Source: CAZNNH01 sp964574335 (GTDB lineage Bacteria; Acidobacteriota; Vicinamibacteria; Fen-336). Taken from it: DNA of 7,119 nucleotides. A model generated the notes under the pieces. That model searched no databases. It worked only from the letters and a program-made list of their open reading frames with translations, and was not told the DNA's origin. Below, piece by piece: positions 4,652 to 7,119 of this stretch. The translations under genes and the position numbers were made by a program. Where the stretch lies: positions 1 to 7,119 of the forward strand of contig CAZNNH010000247.1 in assembly GCA_964574335.1 (NCBI GenBank), read 5' to 3'. The first letter of the stretch is position 1. Each line of letters starts with the position of its first letter.

Positions 4652-7119
4652 CTACGGGACGAGGGTGATGGCCGGACCGGTCATCGCCATCTCCGCCGTG
4701 GCGACCTGCGTGGTCGCCGCGTCCGCCGGGCCCTCGAAACCCGGCTGTTTTCCGCCCACGGCGACCAGGATCCGGCCCGGCTCGATCCGAACCTGGCCGG
4801 CGTCGTTGACGATCGCCAGTTGCCTCGGCTGGAGGGCGAAGCTCACCGTCTGCTGCGCGCCGGCCCTGAGGTGAATGCGCCGGAATCCCTGCAGCGAGCG
4901 GATCGGGACCCGGGTTGCGGCGTCGAGAGACGTCACGTACAGCTGAACGACCTCGTCCCCGTCGCGCGCGCCGGCGTTCCTGACGGCGACCGACACCTGG
5001 GCCGCCGACCCGACCTCGATGCTGGCGGGGACGTCGAGCCCCGAGTACTCGAAGCGCGTGTAGCTCAAGCCGTGCCCGAAGGGGAAGAGCGGCTCTCCCT
5101 GGAAGAAGCGGTACGTGCGGCCGTCCATGCCGTAGTCGGCAAACGGCGGGAGCTGATCGGCGGCCTTGTAGCAGGTGACCGGAAGCCGCCCGCCGGGGTT
5201 GGCATCGCCGAAGAGCACGTCGGCCAGCGCCGTCCCGCCCTCTTCGCCGGGATACCAGAGCTGGATGATGGCCGGTACCTTCTCGGCGGCCCACGGAACC
5301 GCCAGCGGGCTGCCGGAAAGCAGGACCAGCACCACCGGCTTCCCGGTGGCCACCAGCCTCTCCAGCAGCCGCTGCTGCACTCGGGGCAGTGCGATGTCGA
5401 CCCGGTCACCGCCGGAGAAGCCCTCGGGGCTGGTCTTCATCTCTTCGCCCTCGAGCCAAGGGGAGATGCCCATCGCCGCGACCACGACGTCGGCCTGGCG
5501 AGCCGCGACGAGCGCTTCCTCCTCCAGACGCTCGTCCTGGCCGGGCCCGGTCCACTCCAGCCGCGCCACCGCCCCGCCCCTCGCCTGGAAGTACTCGACC
5601 TTGATCGGGTACGAGCGACCGGCCTCGAGGCTCACCCGGGAAAGAACCGACGTCGCCACGTGCTCGCCCCAGTCCTCGACCAGGAGGTTGCCGTCGAGCC
5701 AGAGGCGGAAGCCGTCGTCGCCCGTGAAGCCGAGCGTGTACTCGCCGCTCTGGTCCGGCGTGAGGCTACCGGTCCAGCGCACCGAGAAGTCCTCGAGCGG
5801 CACACCCGGAGCCGGGCTCGTGCCCCAGGTGAAGTTCAGGGTCTCGTCCACGCGGACCACCGTCGGCTCGCCCGACAGCGTCTTGTTGGCGAAGTACTCG
5901 GCACGCAGGCCGCGCACGCCCGGCTTGCCCGGTCCCGGGCTCAGGGACGCCGACGGGATCGGCAAGCCGTAGCCGGCCGTCAGGCGCGCGCCGCGGGCCA
6001 GGACCACCCTCGCCTCGGGCAGCTTGGCCCTGATCCCCATGTACGGCGTCACCGCCGGCTCGTTGGTGCCGTTGTAGTTCCCGAACAGAACCGCCACCTC
6101 GTCCGCGTTCGGGCCGACGACGGCGACGCGCCGCACCGTCTTCGCCAACGGCAATAGACCGTCGTTCTTCAGCAGGACGATCGACTCCCGAGCCGCCTCC
6201 AGGGCGAGGCGGCGATGCTCCGGTGTGTCGTTGGCCGCCGGCGTGATCCGCGTCCATCCGACCGACTCTGGGGGATCGAAGAGGCCCAGGCGAAAGCGGG
6301 ATGAGAGAACGCGGAAGAGCGCTCGGTCGAGGTCCTGCTCCGTCAGGTAGCCCCGCCGGACGGCCTCCACCAGGCTCTGGTAGGCGTTCCCGCACTCGAG
6401 ATCGGTTCCCCGGCGGAGCGCGATCCCGGCGGCCTCCCAGGGCGTCTCCACGTAGCGGTGCTGGTCCGGGCGCCAGATGTTGTTGACCGCGTCGCAGTCG
6501 GAGACCACGTAGCCGTCGAACCCCCACTCGCCCCGCAGGAACCGGTAGAGCAGGTCCTCGCTGGCGCAGGCGGGCTGGCCGTTGACCGCGTTGTAGGCGC
6601 ACATCACCGATGCGACGTGCGCCTCGCGCACCAGCGCCTCGAAGGCGGGCAGGTAGGTCTCGCGCATGTCCTTGAGGGAGACCCTGGCATCGAAACGGTG
6701 GCGCTCGGGCTCGGGACCGCTGTGTACGCCGTAGTGCTTGGCGGTCGCGGCGACCTTCAGGTAGCGCGGGTCATCGCCCTGGATGCCCTGGACGAAGGCG
6801 ACGCCGATCCGCGCGGTCAGGTAGGGGTCCTCGCCGTAGGTCTCCTGGCCGCGGCCCCAGCGGGGGTCCCGGAACAGGTTGATGTTCGGGCTGAACATGG
6901 TGAGGCCGCGGAACCGATCCACCCTCCCCTCCCGGCCGAGGCCCTCGACGTACTTCGCCCGCGCCTCGTCTCCGATCACGGTCGATACGCGCCGCATCAG
7001 CTCGGAGTCGAAGGTGGCCGCCAGCCCGATGGCCTGCGGGAAGACCGTCGCCCGGCCCGCCACGGCCACTCCGTGGAGCGCCTCGCTCCAGTACTCGTAC
7101 GGCGGGACCCCGAGCCGCG
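4652..7119 (-). CDS. GH3 beta-xylosidase/beta-glucosidase with PA14 domain, 5' end missing
   Basis: The gene is read leftwards to a TAG at 4654-4652, with about 821 complete codons visible. The frame stays open to the right edge: codons upstream of the GTG at 7069 encode RLGVPPYEYWSEALHG, a conserved GH3 segment, so that GTG is internal. By alignment with the other GH3 copy, about 68 residues including any signal peptide are missing. Visible landmarks: ATVFPQAIGLAATFD, SPNINLFRDPRWGRGQETYG, AKHYGVHSG, and GYVVSDCDAV with the nucleophile Asp at 6499-6497. GTDLECG follows, then VLLKNDGLLPL at the start of the C-terminal domain. A canonical PA14 module with GDDGFRLWLDG lies at about 5912-5541. 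LEGEE (5455-5441) with GGDR, FPFGHGLSY and an FnIII-like tail complete the protein. All motif positions look intact, so an active exo-glycosidase is expected, probably on xylo- or gluco-oligosaccharides; the exact sugar cannot be read. Its promoter lies outside the window. Confidence 0.93.
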   Translation of the reverse strand, partial: RLGVPPYEYWSEALHGVAVAGRATVFPQAIGLAATFDSELMRRVSTVIGDEARAKYVEGLGREGRVDRFRGLTMFSPNINLFRDPRWGRGQETYGEDPYLTARIGVAFVQGIQGDDPRYLKVAATAKHYGVHSGPEPERHRFDARVSLKDMRETYLPAFEALVREAHVASVMCAYNAVNGQPACASEDLLYRFLRGEWGFDGYVVSDCDAVNNIWRPDQHRYVETPWEAAGIALRRGTDLECGNAYQSLVEAVRRGYLTEQDLDRALFRVLSSRFRLGLFDPPESVGWTRITPAANDTPEHRRLALEAARESIVLLKNDGLLPLAKTVRRVAVVGPNADEVAVLFGNYNGTNEPAVTPYMGIRAKLPEARVVLARGARLTAGYGLPIPSASLSPGPGKPGVRGLRAEYFANKTLSGEPTVVRVDETLNFTWGTSPAPGVPLEDFSVRWTGSLTPDQSGEYTLGFTGDDGFRLWLDGNLLVEDWGEHVATSVLSRVSLEAGRSYPIKVEYFQARGGAVARLEWTGPGQDERLEEEALVAARQADVVVAAMGISPWLEGEEMKTSPEGFSGGDRVDIALPRVQQRLLERLVATGKPVVLVLLSGSPLAVPWAAEKVPAIIQLWYPGEEGGTALADVLFGDANPGGRLPVTCYKAADQLPPFADYGMDGRTYRFFQGEPLFPFGHGLSYTRFEYSGLDVPASIEVGSAAQVSVAVRNAGARDGDEVVQLYVTSLDAATRVPIRSLQGFRRIHLRAGAQQTVSFALQPRQLAIVNDAGQVRIEPGRILVAVGGKQPGFEGPADAATTQVATAEMAMTGPAITLVP
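4664..4688 (+). terminator. Candidate 3' hairpin downstream of the first GH3 gene
   Basis: As plus-strand RNA, GGUGAUGGCCG (4664-4674) can pair with CGGUCAUCGCC (4678-4688) over 11 bp around a 3-nt loop; two of the pairs are G-U. In minus-strand RNA those two become A-C mismatches, so the fold favours the plus-strand transcript, whose stop codon ends 19 nt upstream. There is no U-tract, so intrinsic termination is doubtful; a role in RNA 3'-end stability or rho-linked termination is possible. The same bases encode the C-terminal end of the opposing GH3 protein. Confidence 0.3.

Noticed and set aside
4646..4664. Five-bp stem CCTCG/CGAGG across the two convergent stop codons
   Set aside because: The stem is short, with a 9-nt loop and no T-tract on either strand; too weak to call a bidirectional terminator.
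5928..5941. GCCCGG-TC-CCGGGC palindrome in the second GH3 gene
   Set aside because: It encodes the Pro/Gly linker before the PA14 domain (PGPGKPG) and is explained by repeated Pro and Gly codons in GC-rich DNA.
4820..6157. Long plus-strand open frame opposite the second GH3 gene
   Set aside because: Compositionally an antisense shadow of a clear GH3 coding region, with no family motif and no ribosome site of note.
7067..7069. GTG at 7069 as the start of the second GH3 gene
   Set aside because: The frame continues upstream to the window edge and encodes the conserved GH3 segment ending YWSEALHG, so this GTG is an internal Val codon.

Overview
The window is very GC-rich (about 70% by eye) bacterial DNA with strong G/C bias at third codon positions. 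It holds four secreted or probably secreted carbohydrate-active enzymes and little else. Sec-type signal peptides, purine-rich Shine-Dalgarno sites and the enzyme mix suggest a free-living plant-polysaccharide degrader. High-GC Acidobacteriota, Planctomycetota or similar soil and metagenome lineages are possible, but nothing here fixes the phylum.

Layout from left to right: (1) Positions 170 to 1, minus strand, carry the 5' end of a gene cut by the left edge. Its signal peptide is followed by the opening residues of a GH54 (AbfB-type) alpha-L-arabinofuranosidase catalytic domain. (2) A 170-bp divergent intergenic region (171-340) holds a 9-bp perfect inverted repeat. (3) Positions 341-1927, plus strand, encode a secreted GH43-family glycosidase with a C-terminal discoidin (F5/8C, CBM32-like) domain. 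That domain is interrupted by an Ala/Pro-rich insert whose DNA contains an 11-bp perfect inverted repeat. (4) After 59 bp, positions 1987-4644, plus strand, encode a secreted GH3 beta-xylosidase/beta-glucosidase with a PA14-like insertion, a C-terminal FnIII-like domain and several departures from family consensus. (5) Only 7 bp beyond its stop, the convergent minus-strand gene 7119 to 4652 encodes a second, more canonical GH3 enzyme with PA14. It is cut by the right edge and lacks roughly its first 68 residues.

Taken together this reads as an arabinoxylan or arabinan processing cluster. GH54 and GH43 would remove or cleave arabinofuranosyl (or xylosyl) units, and the two GH3 enzymes would finish the released oligosaccharides from their non-reducing ends. 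No transporter, TonB/SusCD pair, sensor or regulator is visible. The GH43-GH3 pair is probably co-transcribed; the GH54 gene and the second GH3 gene are on the opposite strand. The paralogous GH3 pair, one canonical and one drifted, is the most interesting enzymological feature. I see no CRISPR array, tRNA, insertion sequence, phage gene or clearly new type of system.
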